From Crocinitomicaceae bacterium (GTDB lineage Bacteria; Bacteroidota; Bacteroidia; Flavobacteriales_D; Parvicellaceae): DNA of 49,330 bases. Below are positions 17,997-27,846 of the stretch, one piece after another; position 1 is the first letter of the stretch; every line of letters begins with the position of its first letter. The notes beneath the pieces were generated by a model, which searched no databases, was not told the DNA's origin, and saw only the letters and a list, made by a program, of their open reading frames with translations. Both the position numbers and the translations under genes were made by a program. The DNA lies in NCBI GenBank assembly GCA_002716065.1, contig PAZE01000033.1, forward strand, positions 1 to 49,330, read 5' to 3'.

Positions 17997-18763
17997 AAAT
18001 AAGTGTAAATATTAAAGGCTCTTCCTATTCTGCTGAGCTGTCTTCTCCAATTGATATTTCAATAACTACCAATCAAGACTCCTCAAGTATTGCTTGGTTT
18101 GTTCCACGTATGAAGGTCGAGCCTGTTATTAGCAATCGTTTTATTGGTAGTGTTGAAAAAGGAGGAGATGTAAATTTTAGAAATTTATTTTTTAACCCTC
18201 ATGGCAATTGTACACACACAGAAAGCGTTGGTCACATTTCAAACCAAGTTTATTCGGTACACAATAGTTTAGATAGGTTTCATTTTTTAGCAGAATTAAT
18301 CACCATAACCCCGATAATTTTAAAAGAGGATGTTTCTAAATGGATGAAAAAAGGAGATTCTGTAATTACTTTAGATCAATTAAAGGGTGTTATTGGTAAA
18401 GATGCTGAGGCACTTATCATCAGAACAACCCCCAATTCCGATAAAAAGAGAAGTCAAAATTACAACAACTCAAACTGGCCTTATTTAACTCCGGAAGCAG
18501 CGACATATATTAGAAAGATGAACATTTTTCATCTATTAATTGACCTTCCTTCAATTGATAAAGAAGAAGATGGAGGCTTGTTAGTTGCGCATAGGGCTTA
18601 TTGGAATTATCCAAAAGAGGTTGATTTAAAAAGAACCATAACAGAAATGGTCTATGTTCCAGACCATGTAAAAGATGGTTTTTATTTACTGAATTTGGTG
18701 TTGGCTAACATAGATAATGACGCAAGTCCTTCAAGACCTGTGTTATATAATTTATCAAAATAA
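17993..18763 (+). CDS. cyclase/kynurenine formamidase-like hydrolase
   Basis: The 256-residue protein begins with GTG overlapping the hemW stop (GTGA). It fits the cyclase family (kynurenine formamidase, isatin hydrolase relatives): a P-I-D-I-S-I segment near residue 20, then the metal-binding motif H-G-N-C-T-H-T-E (canonical HGTHxD), L-I-I-R-T-T-P, P-Y-L-T-P-E-A-A, and L-L-I-D-L-P-S-I-D. Such enzymes hydrolyse amides or cyclic amides using Mn or Zn. The substrate cannot be named. H-G-N-C-T-H-T-E deviates from the usual spacing by one residue, suggesting a divergent subgroup. Confidence 0.8.
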   Translation: MKISVNIKGSSYSAELSSPIDISITTNQDSSSIAWFVPRMKVEPVISNRFIGSVEKGGDVNFRNLFFNPHGNCTHTESVGHISNQVYSVHNSLDRFHFLAELITITPIILKEDVSKWMKKGDSVITLDQLKGVIGKDAEALIIRTTPNSDKKRSQNYNNSNWPYLTPEAATYIRKMNIFHLLIDLPSIDKEEDGGLLVAHRAYWNYPKEVDLKRTITEMVYVPDHVKDGFYLLNLVLANIDNDASPSRPVLYNLSK

Positions 18764-18787
18764 AATTTTATTTTTAACCAAAAAAGT

Positions 18788-18797
18788 ATAAATTTAT
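18788..18797. promoter_or_regulatory. short palindrome upstream of Lrp/AsnC gene
   Basis: ATAAATTTAT is a perfect 10-base palindrome 36 bases before the regulator's ATG. Lrp/AsnC proteins often bind AT-rich dyads and autoregulate, but a palindrome of this kind is expected by chance in such AT-rich DNA. Confidence 0.2.
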
Positions 18798-18833
18798 TCC
18801 AAAATCAATAGATTTTAAATTAAAACACGAAAT

Positions 18834-19319
18834 ATGAAGCTTGATACTATAGATTTAAAAATACTTAAAGTTTTACAAGAAAATAGTAAAATAACAAATA
18901 TTGAGCTGAGTAAAAAAATAGGTCTTTCTGCTGCTCCAACCTTAGGTAGAGTGCAAAAATTAGAGAAGCAGGGATTTATTTCTAGTTATCATGCAAAAGT
19001 TAATAAATCAAAAGTAGGGCTTGGTTTTATGGCTCTAGTTCAAGTTTCAATGCTAAGACAAAGTAGTGCTGCTGTTAAAAATTTCCTAGACAAAGTAATG
19101 GAAATAGATGAAATTATTGAATGTCTGCAACTTACCGGAAATTTTGACTATCAGCTGCGGATTGTTGTTAAGGATATTCCTGCTTTTGACCGAATTATAG
19201 CACAGAAATTGGGTGCTATTGAAGAAATAGGCCAAATGCAAACAACAGTTGTATTGTCTACACAAAAAAATTCTCCAGTTATGCCTTTAGATTATAGCAA
19301 AGGGTTAAAAACCGATTAA
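18834..19319 (+). CDS. Lrp/AsnC family transcriptional regulator
   Basis: The 161-residue protein has an N-terminal winged helix-turn-helix (about 5-60; L-D-x-x-D-x-K-I-L-K-x-L-Q-E-N-S, then recognition-helix region L-S-A-A-P-T-L-G-R-V) and a C-terminal RAM ligand-binding domain (about 70-150; G-x-F-D-Y-Q-L-R-I-V-V-K-D). Members sense amino acids and regulate their metabolism. It stands 70 bases after the cyclase gene and may have its own promoter. Its stop codon overlaps that of the convergent TonB-dependent receptor gene in a shared TTAA. The target genes are unknown. Confidence 0.93.
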   Translation: MKLDTIDLKILKVLQENSKITNIELSKKIGLSAAPTLGRVQKLEKQGFISSYHAKVNKSKVGLGFMALVQVSMLRQSSAAVKNFLDKVMEIDEIIECLQLTGNFDYQLRIVVKDIPAFDRIIAQKLGAIEEIGQMQTTVVLSTQKNSPVMPLDYSKGLKTD

Positions 19320-21730
19320 AAAGTAGATCGAATAGAAATCATAAAGGCTCTTCCAGGGGCACTAATTCCTGAAGCAAAAGTTTTATAGTGAGCGTCCATA
19401 AGGTTATATGCTGCAAATTGTAATTGTGCTAAAGAATGCACTTCAAAACCTAATCTAATATTGAGGCTATACCAAGATGGATTTCCATCAATAGTAGCTT
19501 CTGCAGGGTTGTCTACACTTCCAGAAGCATATTGATTTATTCTTTTCCATCCGTTGTACTCTGAAAAGAATTCTATATCCCATTTGTTTTTTTCATACAC
19601 CACTCTGGTTCTTCCAAAAAGTGGGGGAATATGAGCAAAAGGTTCATTACTGTTGGAAATAGATCCAACACTGTAGCATAAAGATGACCTGAAAGAAAGA
19701 AACTTGCTCATATTGAGCCTAATTGTTCCAGTTGCACCGTAAACAAAAGCACTTTCAGCATTGGTATTGGTTCTTACTTTACAAAGCACGCCATCAAATA
19801 AAATGGAATCCATTCCATTTAAAGAAAAGTCTGAACGAATAATGGCATTATCAAGGTAAGTTCCATACAGCGCACCTTTTAAGACAAGTAATGGTGTGGA
19901 TTTATTGGTGTTAATTAATTGAACAAAACCAACTTCAGAACAATAAGCTTGTTCTGATTTCAATTCAGCATTTGGAACAACAACATACAAATCCTTTTTA
20001 AAAACTTTCCCAAAATCATCAATATTGGGAGCTCTAAAACCTGAACTAAAGCAAATGTTAAAGCTAGTTTGTTTAGTTGGGGAATACGCTGCTTTTAAAC
20101 TTCCATTTAATGATAAGTTGTTGTTTTTAATGGTTTCAAAAGGCAAATTAATAAATGAAGTATCATTAAAATTAGCATTTAATAAAATATGACTAAAACG
20201 AAACCCACCTTCAATACTTAGTCGATTGATTCTTTTTTTATAGTTCACATAAAATGCACTAGAGGAAAGGGAGCTACCTCCATCTGGATACCTAGTGCTT
20301 TCAGGTAATCTTTCTAAAGAAATACTATTTTCTTTATAAGCCCTGCTGGATACTTCGTTATAAACCAGCTCACCACCGTAATAAAATTTACTGGTTGAAT
20401 CAATAGCTTTAACAAAATCAATATTTATTGCAGAAATAGCTACATCTTCTTTTCTTATACTTCTTTGAATTTCTCCAAAAGGCCGAGTAATTCTATCTTC
20501 ATCAATTTTTTGATGCGATAAAACAATTACCCCTTTATCGTAAAGAGAATTGTAATTGGTAAATTCAACAGTAAAGCTTGAAAGTAATCTGTTTTGAGGT
20601 CCATAATACCACTGGCTGTATTCTGGAGTTCCAAGACTAGTTAGATTGTTAAGACGATCATATCTATTAATTTTTGATGAGGTACTGTATTGAACATTTA
20701 GCTTAAATTGTAAATTATCATTAGGTTTAAAAACAAGCTTTTGCAACAAGTGGTACTGGTCAAAACCTGTTCCTTTTTGTACTAATGAATCGGAATTAAT
20801 TACCACACTATCAACACCATTTTCTGTTACAGTATAGAAATTACTATACCCCCAATTTTCGTAATTGTGAAAACGCCTTCTCCCCATTTTAATGTCATCA
20901 AAATGGCTTATTGTAAATGAGCTTAAGCTTCCCCATTTATCATTGCCAAAAGAAAAATCAAAATGATTGGTTTTTTCTTTGTTGGCAGAATTAAATCTAG
21001 AAAGAAAAGATCCATTATAGCTAATACTGTCTTTATGAGAGAATATAGGATCTTTGGTTTGAAAGTGTACAACTCCACCAATTGCATCACTCCCATATAT
21101 AACTGATCCTGGACCATACTCAATGTCGATTTGGCTAAGAATATTATTGTCTAGTGTAATGCTGTTTTGTAGGTGCCCACTTCTATATATTGCGTTGTTC
21201 ATGCGAACACCATCAATAACAAGAAGCACTCTATTTGCTTCGAAACCTCTTATTATAGGGCTGCCTCCACCCCCTTGACTTTTTTGAATTGTTATAGATG
21301 AAGCGTTAGTTAACACATCTGCTGTAGTTTGAGCGTTACTTTCAATAAGTTTTTCTTCAGTAATGCTCTCTTTTTCCAATGATTGATCAGAAATAAGGCG
21401 CTTTTTTTCTCTCAAAGTAGAGGTTTCAAAAGAGGGAAGAGTATAATCAGCAAGCGTTAAGGTTACCCAGTAGCCATTAATTAGTAACTTATCTAATGAT
21501 GTGGTGTAAAAATTGTATCCAGGTTTAAAAAAAAGTAACGTGTCTGTGTTTTTAAAACCATCTAAATTGGCAACCCCCTTGTATGATGTTTTGGTATACG
21601 CACTTTTGGTTGAAGTGTAAATTTCAACACCATCAAGAGGCTCTAAGTATTCATTAACAACTTTAATTTCTTGAGCAAAAACACAACATCCAAATAGGAC
21701 TAAAAATCCGCTATTAATTAATCGTAGCAT
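19316..21730 (-). CDS. TonB-dependent outer membrane receptor
   Basis: The 804-residue protein has a signal peptide (1-19), a carboxypeptidase-regulatory-like N-terminal beta domain (about 20-95), a plug domain (about 110-230; A-D-V-L, I-R-G-F-E-A-N-R-V-L-L-V-I-D-G-V-R-M-N-N, then E-Y-G-P-G-S-V-I-Y-G-S-D-A-I-G-G-V-V), and a 22-strand-type barrel ending in aromatic F. The plug motif with Y-R-S-G-H-L-Q-N resembles the hemoglobin/transferrin-type receptor group, so an iron or heme ligand is possible but unproven. It is the last gene of a minus-strand run with recO (5-base gap) and an NtrY-like kinase. Confidence 0.92.
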   Translation of the reverse strand: MLRLINSGFLVLFGCCVFAQEIKVVNEYLEPLDGVEIYTSTKSAYTKTSYKGVANLDGFKNTDTLLFFKPGYNFYTTSLDKLLINGYWVTLTLADYTLPSFETSTLREKKRLISDQSLEKESITEEKLIESNAQTTADVLTNASSITIQKSQGGGGSPIIRGFEANRVLLVIDGVRMNNAIYRSGHLQNSITLDNNILSQIDIEYGPGSVIYGSDAIGGVVHFQTKDPIFSHKDSISYNGSFLSRFNSANKEKTNHFDFSFGNDKWGSLSSFTISHFDDIKMGRRRFHNYENWGYSNFYTVTENGVDSVVINSDSLVQKGTGFDQYHLLQKLVFKPNDNLQFKLNVQYSTSSKINRYDRLNNLTSLGTPEYSQWYYGPQNRLLSSFTVEFTNYNSLYDKGVIVLSHQKIDEDRITRPFGEIQRSIRKEDVAISAINIDFVKAIDSTSKFYYGGELVYNEVSSRAYKENSISLERLPESTRYPDGGSSLSSSAFYVNYKKRINRLSIEGGFRFSHILLNANFNDTSFINLPFETIKNNNLSLNGSLKAAYSPTKQTSFNICFSSGFRAPNIDDFGKVFKKDLYVVVPNAELKSEQAYCSEVGFVQLINTNKSTPLLVLKGALYGTYLDNAIIRSDFSLNGMDSILFDGVLCKVRTNTNAESAFVYGATGTIRLNMSKFLSFRSSLCYSVGSISNSNEPFAHIPPLFGRTRVVYEKNKWDIEFFSEYNGWKRINQYASGSVDNPAEATIDGNPSWYSLNIRLGFEVHSLAQLQFAAYNLMDAHYKTFASGISAPGRAFMISIRSTF

Positions 21731-21735
21731 GAAAC

Positions 21736-22443
21736 TTATGAAAAAACGGTTTTTAAAATGCTGTGCGAAGATATTTTATTAGCATTAAAATGAAAATGAA
21801 ACGCTAAATATTGAAATACTAGTTCTAGTAAGTTATTTCTTGTTCTTTTGGAAAGGTTCATAGGGTTTTTGTCATCAATAGTCGTGCCTAAAAGCTTTGA
21901 AAATAGTAGTGATTGTTCTTGGTCTTTTGTAAAACCATCGTTTTTTGTTGTAAACACTCCCTTTTCAATATTAAAAAATGCGTTTTTTTCTGAGTAGTTT
22001 TTTTGAGGGGCGATTCCTAAAAAGTCCAAAAGATGAACCAAAAACAAAAGATGAAAATTTGCATCATATTCTTGAATTTCAAAAAGCAAGAATGAATTTT
22101 TAATATAAGGATATAGATCAGCTGAATAATCCCCTTCCTTAAGTAAGTTATTAAGCACTTCAGTTAAAAAAAGAGCAACACTCGTTTTTCTTATGTCGCT
22201 CGTTATTTGATGACAGGGAAAAACTAGATTTTGTTTTGATCCAGAGTTAATGGATTTTTCAATTTTGAAAGACGATTGAAATTCAATAAAGTGCATGGGT
22301 TGAAAAATATAAGGAGTGTTTTTTTTTCTTAACCCTTTAAAAATAAATGCCTTTCGCCCGTAATTCTTTGTAAATAAATGTACAATAGAAGAATTATCGG
22401 TATAAGGAAATACATTAAGAAAAAGCCCTTCAAGTTGATTCAT
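21736..22443 (-). CDS. recO: DNA repair protein RecO
   Basis: The 235-residue protein shows the RecO layout: an N-terminal OB fold (about 1-80; Y-T-D-N-S-S-I-V-H-L-F-T and G-R-K-A-F-I-F-K-G) and a helical C-terminal domain (L-F-L-T-E-V-L-N-N-L-L). It assists RecR in loading RecA on SSB-coated DNA in the RecFOR pathway. The zinc-finger cysteines of some RecO proteins are absent. Its first 14 bases overlap the end of the upstream kinase gene. Confidence 0.9.
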   Translation of the reverse strand: MNQLEGLFLNVFPYTDNSSIVHLFTKNYGRKAFIFKGLRKKNTPYIFQPMHFIEFQSSFKIEKSINSGSKQNLVFPCHQITSDIRKTSVALFLTEVLNNLLKEGDYSADLYPYIKNSFLLFEIQEYDANFHLLFLVHLLDFLGIAPQKNYSEKNAFFNIEKGVFTTKNDGFTKDQEQSLLFSKLLGTTIDDKNPMNLSKRTRNNLLELVFQYLAFHFHFNANKISSHSILKTVFS

Positions 22444-23899
22444 CTTCTAATGTAATTGGAAATTCTATGTAAAATGTTGTGCCTATTTCTACAGTGGATT
22501 TAAAATGTATATTTCCATTGTGAGCATCAATTATTTGCTTAACCATTGCAAGTCCAAGCCCAGTTCCTGTCGTTTTAGTAGTAAAGTTGGGTTCAAATAT
22601 TTTTTCTTTTGCTACTTCTTCAATTCCACACCCATTATCAGAAATAGAAACAAAAAATAAGCTGTCATTTTTTGAGAGCGTAAGTAGTATTTTTCCTTCT
22701 ACAGAGTCATCGATTGCTTGAATCGCATTATTTATAATATTATTAAAAACTCTAATGAGCTGATCCAAGTCTCCCTCAATAAAAGCAGTTGTAATATTAT
22801 TATCCTTAAACTTAAAAGAAGTGTTTTCTTTAGATTTAAAAAAATCAATTGTAGATAAAAGCAACTCTTTTAAATCTAATTTTTTTAGTTCGTGCTTTGG
22901 CATTTTAGCAAATCTTGAAAATTCATTTGCAATACTAGTTAGGGTATCAATTTGTTGAATAATTTTTTTAGAAAACTTTTGCAAATGAGCTTTGAAATTA
23001 TCATCGTTAGGATCTAAAGAGCGCTCCAAATGTTGCACACTAAGTTTCATTGGGGTTAATGGATTTTTAATTTCATGTGCCACCTGTTTTGCCATTTCTC
23101 TCCATGCGCTTTCTCGTTCACTTTTTGCCAATTTTAAAGCACTTTCTTCTAGCATGTCAATCATAGTATTGTACTGTTTGACAAGCGCACCAATTTCATC
23201 TTTACCTTCCCAGCTTATTTTTTCATTTGCTTTATGAATACGAACAGTTTTAAGTTTTTCTCCTACAACACGCAAAGATTTGGTTATATAGTTGGATAAA
23301 AAGTAAGCGATTAGACTAGCACCGATAAGTAAGAAAAGATATACTTCAATAAGAGTTGTTAAAAATAAATTTAGCTCATTTTTAACAGGTGATAACTGAG
23401 TGTTGTAAGGAATATTAATAATAACTAGGTTTTCGTCTAAGTTGTTTTTAACATAGGTAAAGGTGCTTACACTTGAGTTGTTTAGATTTTGAACTTGTCG
23501 TTTTTTAGATGTTTTTAAGTTACTTAAAATTGATGAATCCATTTTTAGGGTGTAGTAATTGGGATCAGAATAGTCGTATTTACTAGACATTAAAATATCT
23601 CCATTTAAGTTAAAAACATTAATTTCAATTTTATTTACATCGGAGAGCTCTTTGATTTTATCATCAAAATCTTTAAGAACAAAATCCATTTTTTCAAGCT
23701 GATCAAGGTCTTTAAAGAAGTATTGTAAAGACATGATAATTGTTTTCTCCTTTCTTAAAAGTCTTTCAGAGTGGTAGCTTTTATTTTGGTTGTTAAAAAA
23801 AACAATAGTAGCTATTCCTATAATTATTAGAGACACTAGAATAAGCGCCAACATAGATATGTAAATCCTTCCTCTGAGTTTAAAGCGAAAAAACTTCAT
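22430..23899 (-). CDS. NtrY-like membrane sensor histidine kinase with HAMP domain
   Basis: The 489-residue protein has a first membrane segment (about 13-36), a periplasmic sensor region of about 140 residues, a second membrane segment (about 178-200), HAMP (about 200-255), a HisKA dimerisation helix with phospho-acceptor near residue 275 (A-H-E-I-K-N-P-L-T-P) and an HATPase domain (N-N-A-I-Q-A, D-N-G-C-G-I, G-T-G-L-G-L-A). The A-H-E-I-K-N-P-L-T-P-x-x-L-S box resembles NtrY. No response regulator is adjacent, so the partner must be unlinked. It overlaps recO by 14 bases. Confidence 0.9.
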   Translation of the reverse strand: MKFFRFKLRGRIYISMLALILVSLIIIGIATIVFFNNQNKSYHSERLLRKEKTIIMSLQYFFKDLDQLEKMDFVLKDFDDKIKELSDVNKIEINVFNLNGDILMSSKYDYSDPNYYTLKMDSSILSNLKTSKKRQVQNLNNSSVSTFTYVKNNLDENLVIINIPYNTQLSPVKNELNLFLTTLIEVYLFLLIGASLIAYFLSNYITKSLRVVGEKLKTVRIHKANEKISWEGKDEIGALVKQYNTMIDMLEESALKLAKSERESAWREMAKQVAHEIKNPLTPMKLSVQHLERSLDPNDDNFKAHLQKFSKKIIQQIDTLTSIANEFSRFAKMPKHELKKLDLKELLLSTIDFFKSKENTSFKFKDNNITTAFIEGDLDQLIRVFNNIINNAIQAIDDSVEGKILLTLSKNDSLFFVSISDNGCGIEEVAKEKIFEPNFTTKTTGTGLGLAMVKQIIDAHNGNIHFKSTVEIGTTFYIEFPITLEDEST

Positions 23900-23904
23900 T
23901 ATAG

Positions 23905-23945
23905 AGTAAAAATAAAAAATCCCATTAGTAGATGCTAATGGGATT
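23905..23945 (-). terminator. intrinsic terminator of the ATP synthase operon
   Basis: A perfect 11-bp stem (23918-23928 with 23935-23945) with loop TAGATG is followed on the minus strand by a T-rich tail (complement of 23905-23917). It begins 22 bases after the atpG stop codon and ends before the kinase start, so it separates the two transcription units. Confidence 0.9.
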
Positions 23946-23967
23946 AAAGGAATGTTTTAATTAGTGT

Positions 23968-24843
23968 TTATCCATTAAGCGCTTCAGCACCACCAACAAT
24001 CTCTAAAATCTCATTGGTAATTGCCGCTTGTCTGGCCTTATTATAAGTTAGCTTCAGATCTTTAATAAGCTCAGAAGCATTGTCTGTTGCTTTATGCATA
24101 GCCGTCATTCTTGCTCCATGTTCAGAAGCTAGCGAATCTAGCATGGCTTTATAAAAAGACACTTTTAGTGAATTTGGAATTAAATCTGTGATAATTTCTT
24201 CTTGTGAAGGCTCAAATATATAATCTGTATTATCAGTTGACTTTTCTTCGTTTTCAGACTTAACAATTGGCAGTAATTGCTCGGACATTAGTAGTTGAAC
24301 AGCAGCGTTTTTAAAGGAATTATATACAACAAGAATTTTATCAAATGTTCCATCGCTATACTTCTCCATTAATACCTCTGTTAAAGGAACAATATTTTCA
24401 AAAGATAAATCATCCCAAAGTGAAGCATTATTTTCAGGTAAGTTGTTTCCTGCTATATATGAATGTTTTTTAAAAACATCATTGGCTTTCTTACCAACTG
24501 GGAGCACAGTAACATTAGACTCACCAAGTTCAGCAACTAATTTTTTTACTTGCTTAATGACATTGTTGTTAAAACCACCACAAAGCCCTCTATTAGAAGT
24601 TAACGCAACAATAAGCGTGTTTTTTTCTTCTCTTTCTCTAATAAATGGATTATCAGCTGTGTCAATAGAACTAGAAACATTAGCTAATATCTCTTGCATT
24701 TTTTCTGCATAGGGACGCATCTGAACAACAGCATTCTGTGCTCTTTTTAATTTTGCCGCAGAAACCATTTTCATTGCAGAAGTAATCTGCATGGTTGAAT
24801 TTACTGAAGATATTCTAGTTCTTATTTCTTTTAAGTTGTCCAT
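23968..24843 (-). CDS. atpG: F1Fo ATP synthase subunit gamma
   Basis: The 291-residue protein is a standard gamma subunit: N-terminal helix K-E-I-R-T-R-I-x-S-V-N-S-T-M-Q-I-T-S-A-M-K-M-V-S-A-A-K (split here by one variable residue), central S-N-R-G-L-C-G-G-F-N, and C-terminal helix with E-H-G-A-R-M-T-A-M followed by N-K-A-R-Q-A-A-I-T-N-E-I-L-E-I-V-G-G-A. It forms the rotating central stalk of F1. It is the final gene of the minus-strand atpBEFHAG operon and is followed by a strong intrinsic terminator. Confidence 0.98.
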   Translation of the reverse strand: MDNLKEIRTRISSVNSTMQITSAMKMVSAAKLKRAQNAVVQMRPYAEKMQEILANVSSSIDTADNPFIREREEKNTLIVALTSNRGLCGGFNNNVIKQVKKLVAELGESNVTVLPVGKKANDVFKKHSYIAGNNLPENNASLWDDLSFENIVPLTEVLMEKYSDGTFDKILVVYNSFKNAAVQLLMSEQLLPIVKSENEEKSTDNTDYIFEPSQEEIITDLIPNSLKVSFYKAMLDSLASEHGARMTAMHKATDNASELIKDLKLTYNKARQAAITNEILEIVGGAEALNG

Positions 24844-24871
24844 TTTTTAGTTTTTAAAATGAGCTACTAAT

Positions 24872-26452
24872 TTAGTTTACGTATTTAGCACTTAACTCTT
24901 CAACTACTGTTTTTAAAACAGTAGTTACTTCAGCAGTTAGTTTTCCAGCTTTTAACACGTCCAACTCTTCTCTATGTTTATTTCTAAGGAAGCTTAAGAA
25001 TTCTGCTTCAAAGTCCTGAATTTTATTAACAGGAACATTGGATAGAATTCCAGTTGAACCACAATAAATTATAGCAACTTGCTCTTCAACAGGAAGTGGA
25101 GATCCTTCATTTTGTTTTAGAATTTCAACATTTCTTTCTCCTTTTCCTAAAACAGCCATAGTAGCAGCATCCAAATCTGAACCAAACTTAGCAAACGCCT
25201 CAAGCTCTCTGTATTGTGCTTGATCCAACTTAAGTGTACCAGACACTTTTTTCATTGATTTTATCTGCGCAGAACCACCAACTCTAGAAACTGAAATACC
25301 AACGTTAATTGCAGGACGTACACCAGAGTTAAACAAGTTTGCTTCCAAGAAAATCTGACCATCTGTAATAGAAATTACGTTGGTTGGAATGTATGCAGAT
25401 ACATCACCAGCTTGGGTTTCAATGATTGGAAGCGCTGTTAAAGATCCACCACCCTTAACTTTACCTTTTAAAGAGTCAGGTAAATCATTCATTTGAGAAG
25501 CAATTTCATCAGATGCGTTGATTTTAGCGGCTCTTTCTAATAATCTTGAGTGAAGATAGAAAACATCACCTGGGTATGCCTCTCTTCCTGGAGGTCTTCT
25601 CAATAAAAGAGAAACCTCTCTGTAGGCAACAGCTTGCTTAGATAAGTCATCAAAAACAATAAGAGCAGGTCTTCCAGTATCTCTGAAGTATTCACCAATT
25701 GCAGCACCCGTAAATGGAGCGTAGAATTGCATTGGAGCAGGGTCAGATGCATTTGCTGCAACTACCACTGTATAATCCATGGCACCAGCTTCCTCTAGTT
25801 TGTTAACAATACCTGCAACCGTAGATCCTTTTTGTCCTACAGCAACATAGATACAGAATACAGGTTCACCTCTATCGTAAAATTCTTTTTGATTAATAAT
25901 TGTGTCAATACACACAGTGGTTTTTCCTGTTTGTCTATCACCAATAACTAGCTCTCTTTGACCTCTTCCAATTGGAATCATTGAGTCAATAGCTTTAACT
26001 CCAGTTTGTAGAGGTTCATTAACAGGTTGTCTGTAAATAACACCAGGTGCTTTTCTCTCAATAGGCATTTCGAATACTTCCCCTTCAATAGGACCTTTAC
26101 CATCAATTGGCTCACCAAGCGTATCAACAACTCTTCCTAACATTTTCTCACCTACTTTTATAGATGCAATTTGGTTGGTTCTTTTTACGTTATCACCTTC
26201 TTTTATTTCATTAGATGATCCCAAAAGTACCGCACCAACATTATCTTCTTCTAAGTTTAGCGCTATTCCTTTAAGGCCGTTGTCAAACTCAATAAGCTCT
26301 CCATATTGTACGCCCCCAAGGCCATATATTCTTGCAATACCATCTCCTACTTGAAGAACAGTACCTACCTCTTCTAATTCTGTTCCAGATTTAAATCCTG
26401 AGAGTTGCTCTCTTAATATTGCTGATACTTCAGCTGGTTTAATTTCTGCCAT
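24872..26452 (-). CDS. atpA: F1Fo ATP synthase subunit alpha
   Basis: The 526-residue protein shows a complete alpha subunit: N-terminal beta-barrel domain, P-loop G-D-R-Q-T-G-K-T, alpha-signature region [15 protein letters not shown], and [14 protein letters not shown]. It alternates with beta in the F1 hexamer and binds non-catalytic nucleotides. The catalytic beta subunit and epsilon are not encoded in this operon. Intergenic gaps to atpH and atpG are 16 and 28 bases. Confidence 0.99.
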   Translation of the reverse strand: MAEIKPAEVSAILREQLSGFKSGTELEEVGTVLQVGDGIARIYGLGGVQYGELIEFDNGLKGIALNLEEDNVGAVLLGSSNEIKEGDNVKRTNQIASIKVGEKMLGRVVDTLGEPIDGKGPIEGEVFEMPIERKAPGVIYRQPVNEPLQTGVKAIDSMIPIGRGQRELVIGDRQTGKTTVCIDTIINQKEFYDRGEPVFCIYVAVGQKGSTVAGIVNKLEEAGAMDYTVVVAANASDPAPMQFYAPFTGAAIGEYFRDTGRPALIVFDDLSKQAVAYREVSLLLRRPPGREAYPGDVFYLHSRLLERAAKINASDEIASQMNDLPDSLKGKVKGGGSLTALPIIETQAGDVSAYIPTNVISITDGQIFLEANLFNSGVRPAINVGISVSRVGGSAQIKSMKKVSGTLKLDQAQYRELEAFAKFGSDLDAATMAVLGKGERNVEILKQNEGSPLPVEEQVAIIYCGSTGILSNVPVNKIQDFEAEFLSFLRNKHREELDVLKAGKLTAEVTTVLKTVVEELSAKYVN

Positions 26453-26468
26453 TTTTTTAATTTTAAGT

Positions 26469-27026
26469 CTAAAATTCTGCTATATAAGGGTTTTCACTGA
26501 AAGCCTTTTTAAGCTCTCTTATTTCTTTACTAATTGAAGTGTCAATTTGACGATCTCCAATACGTAAAATAAAACCACCAATTATTTCTGGGTTTACTTT
26601 TTCTATTATTTCAAAACTATCTCCCTTTTCTTTATTGTAAAGGGAAACAATGCTATCAATTTTGTTTTTATCCAACTTAATTGCTGTTGTTACTTCCGCG
26701 GTAATTACGTTATTTAACAACTTGTATTGATCAATAAATGATTTTGCAATTGCGTGAATAAGCGATTCTCTTTTTTTAGAAGAAATCAATTGTAAAAACA
26801 GCAAAGAAAGCGAATTTAGACTTCCTTTAAAAACTGCACTTAAAATAGCTTGTTTTTTATCTGTATTTACAACAGGGCTTTTAAGTAAAAGCTGTAAGTC
26901 TTTATTTTCTGCAACAGTGTTTTTAATTAAAGACATATCGTTAAACACGTCTTTAAGAACATTTTTTTCTTCTGCTAGACCAATAAGAGACTTGGCATAT
27001 CTTCTTGCTGCTAAAGAATCTTTCAT
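26469..27026 (-). CDS. atpH: F1Fo ATP synthase subunit delta
   Basis: The 185-residue protein starts [15 protein letters not shown] and ends with [15 protein letters not shown], both hallmarks of delta/OSCP. It links the peripheral stalk (b subunits) to the top of F1. It lies between atpF and atpA with short gaps (5 and 16 bases). Confidence 0.97.
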   Translation of the reverse strand: MKDSLAARRYAKSLIGLAEEKNVLKDVFNDMSLIKNTVAENKDLQLLLKSPVVNTDKKQAILSAVFKGSLNSLSLLFLQLISSKKRESLIHAIAKSFIDQYKLLNNVITAEVTTAIKLDKNKIDSIVSLYNKEKGDSFEIIEKVNPEIIGGFILRIGDRQIDTSISKEIRELKKAFSENPYIAEF

Positions 27027-27031
27027 GGTGT

Positions 27032-27535
27032 TTAATTTAAGTTTACTTCTTTAACCATAGAATCAACTAATGCTTTTTGCTTGTCATCAGATGAAAGTTG
27101 ATCTTTAACAATTTTCTCTGCAATTTCAAGCGATAGAATAGCTACCTGATTTTTCAATTCTGTTATTGCAGCCATCTTTTCGTTTTTAATTACTTCTCTA
27201 GCATCAGTAAGAATTTTATCGGTTTCCTGCTTAGCTTTAGCTTTAGCATCAGAAATAATCTGATTTTTCGTGTCTCTAGCTTCTTTAAGCATTGTATCTC
27301 TATCGGCCAATGATTCTTTTTTGATTTTATCTCTTTCAATATTAAGCTGATCAAGTGATGCTTTAGCTTCATCTGCAGCATTAATTGCTTTTTCTATACT
27401 GTCAGATCTTTTTTCAACAGCATCTAAAATAGGCTTCCATGCGTATTTTTTAAGAATAAAAACCAATAGTAAAAATACTACTGAAGTCCAAAATATTAAT
27501 CCTATACCGGGGGTTACTAAATCTAATGGGTTCAT
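27032..27535 (-). CDS. atpF: F1Fo ATP synthase subunit b
   Basis: The 167-residue protein has one N-terminal membrane helix (about 8-28; G-L-I-F-W-T-S-V-V-F-L-L-L-V-F) then a long charged coiled coil rich in K, E, D and A, with the family's K-K-Y-A-W-K-P-I-L-D-A-V-E-x-R after the membrane segment. It forms the peripheral stalk, presumably as a homodimer since only one b-type gene is present here. It follows atpE after a 67-base gap containing a strong hairpin. Confidence 0.97.
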   Translation of the reverse strand: MNPLDLVTPGIGLIFWTSVVFLLLVFILKKYAWKPILDAVEKRSDSIEKAINAADEAKASLDQLNIERDKIKKESLADRDTMLKEARDTKNQIISDAKAKAKQETDKILTDAREVIKNEKMAAITELKNQVAILSLEIAEKIVKDQLSSDDKQKALVDSMVKEVNLN

Positions 27536-27549
27536 TTTCTTTTTTTTAA

Positions 27550-27584
27550 TTAACTGCTTGCAACCAACCGTTACAAGCAGTTAA
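27550..27584 (-). promoter_or_regulatory. intercistronic hairpin between atpE and atpF
   Basis: A perfect 11-bp stem (27550-27560 with 27574-27584) and 13-base loop lies just after the atpE stop. On the coding (minus) strand it is followed by A-rich sequence, not a T tract, so it is unlikely to terminate. It could protect the 3' end of an atpE transcript segment and raise c-subunit expression. Confidence 0.6.
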
Positions 27585-27602
27585 GGTTCATTTTATTTGG
27601 TA

Positions 27603-27821
<219 letters not shown>

Positions 27822-27846
27822 TTAGGTTAAACATATATATAATTAG

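Noticed and set aside
27550-27584. Intrinsic terminator after atpE
   Set aside because: On the coding strand the stem is followed by A-rich, not T-rich, sequence, and atpF-H-A-G must be transcribed through it.
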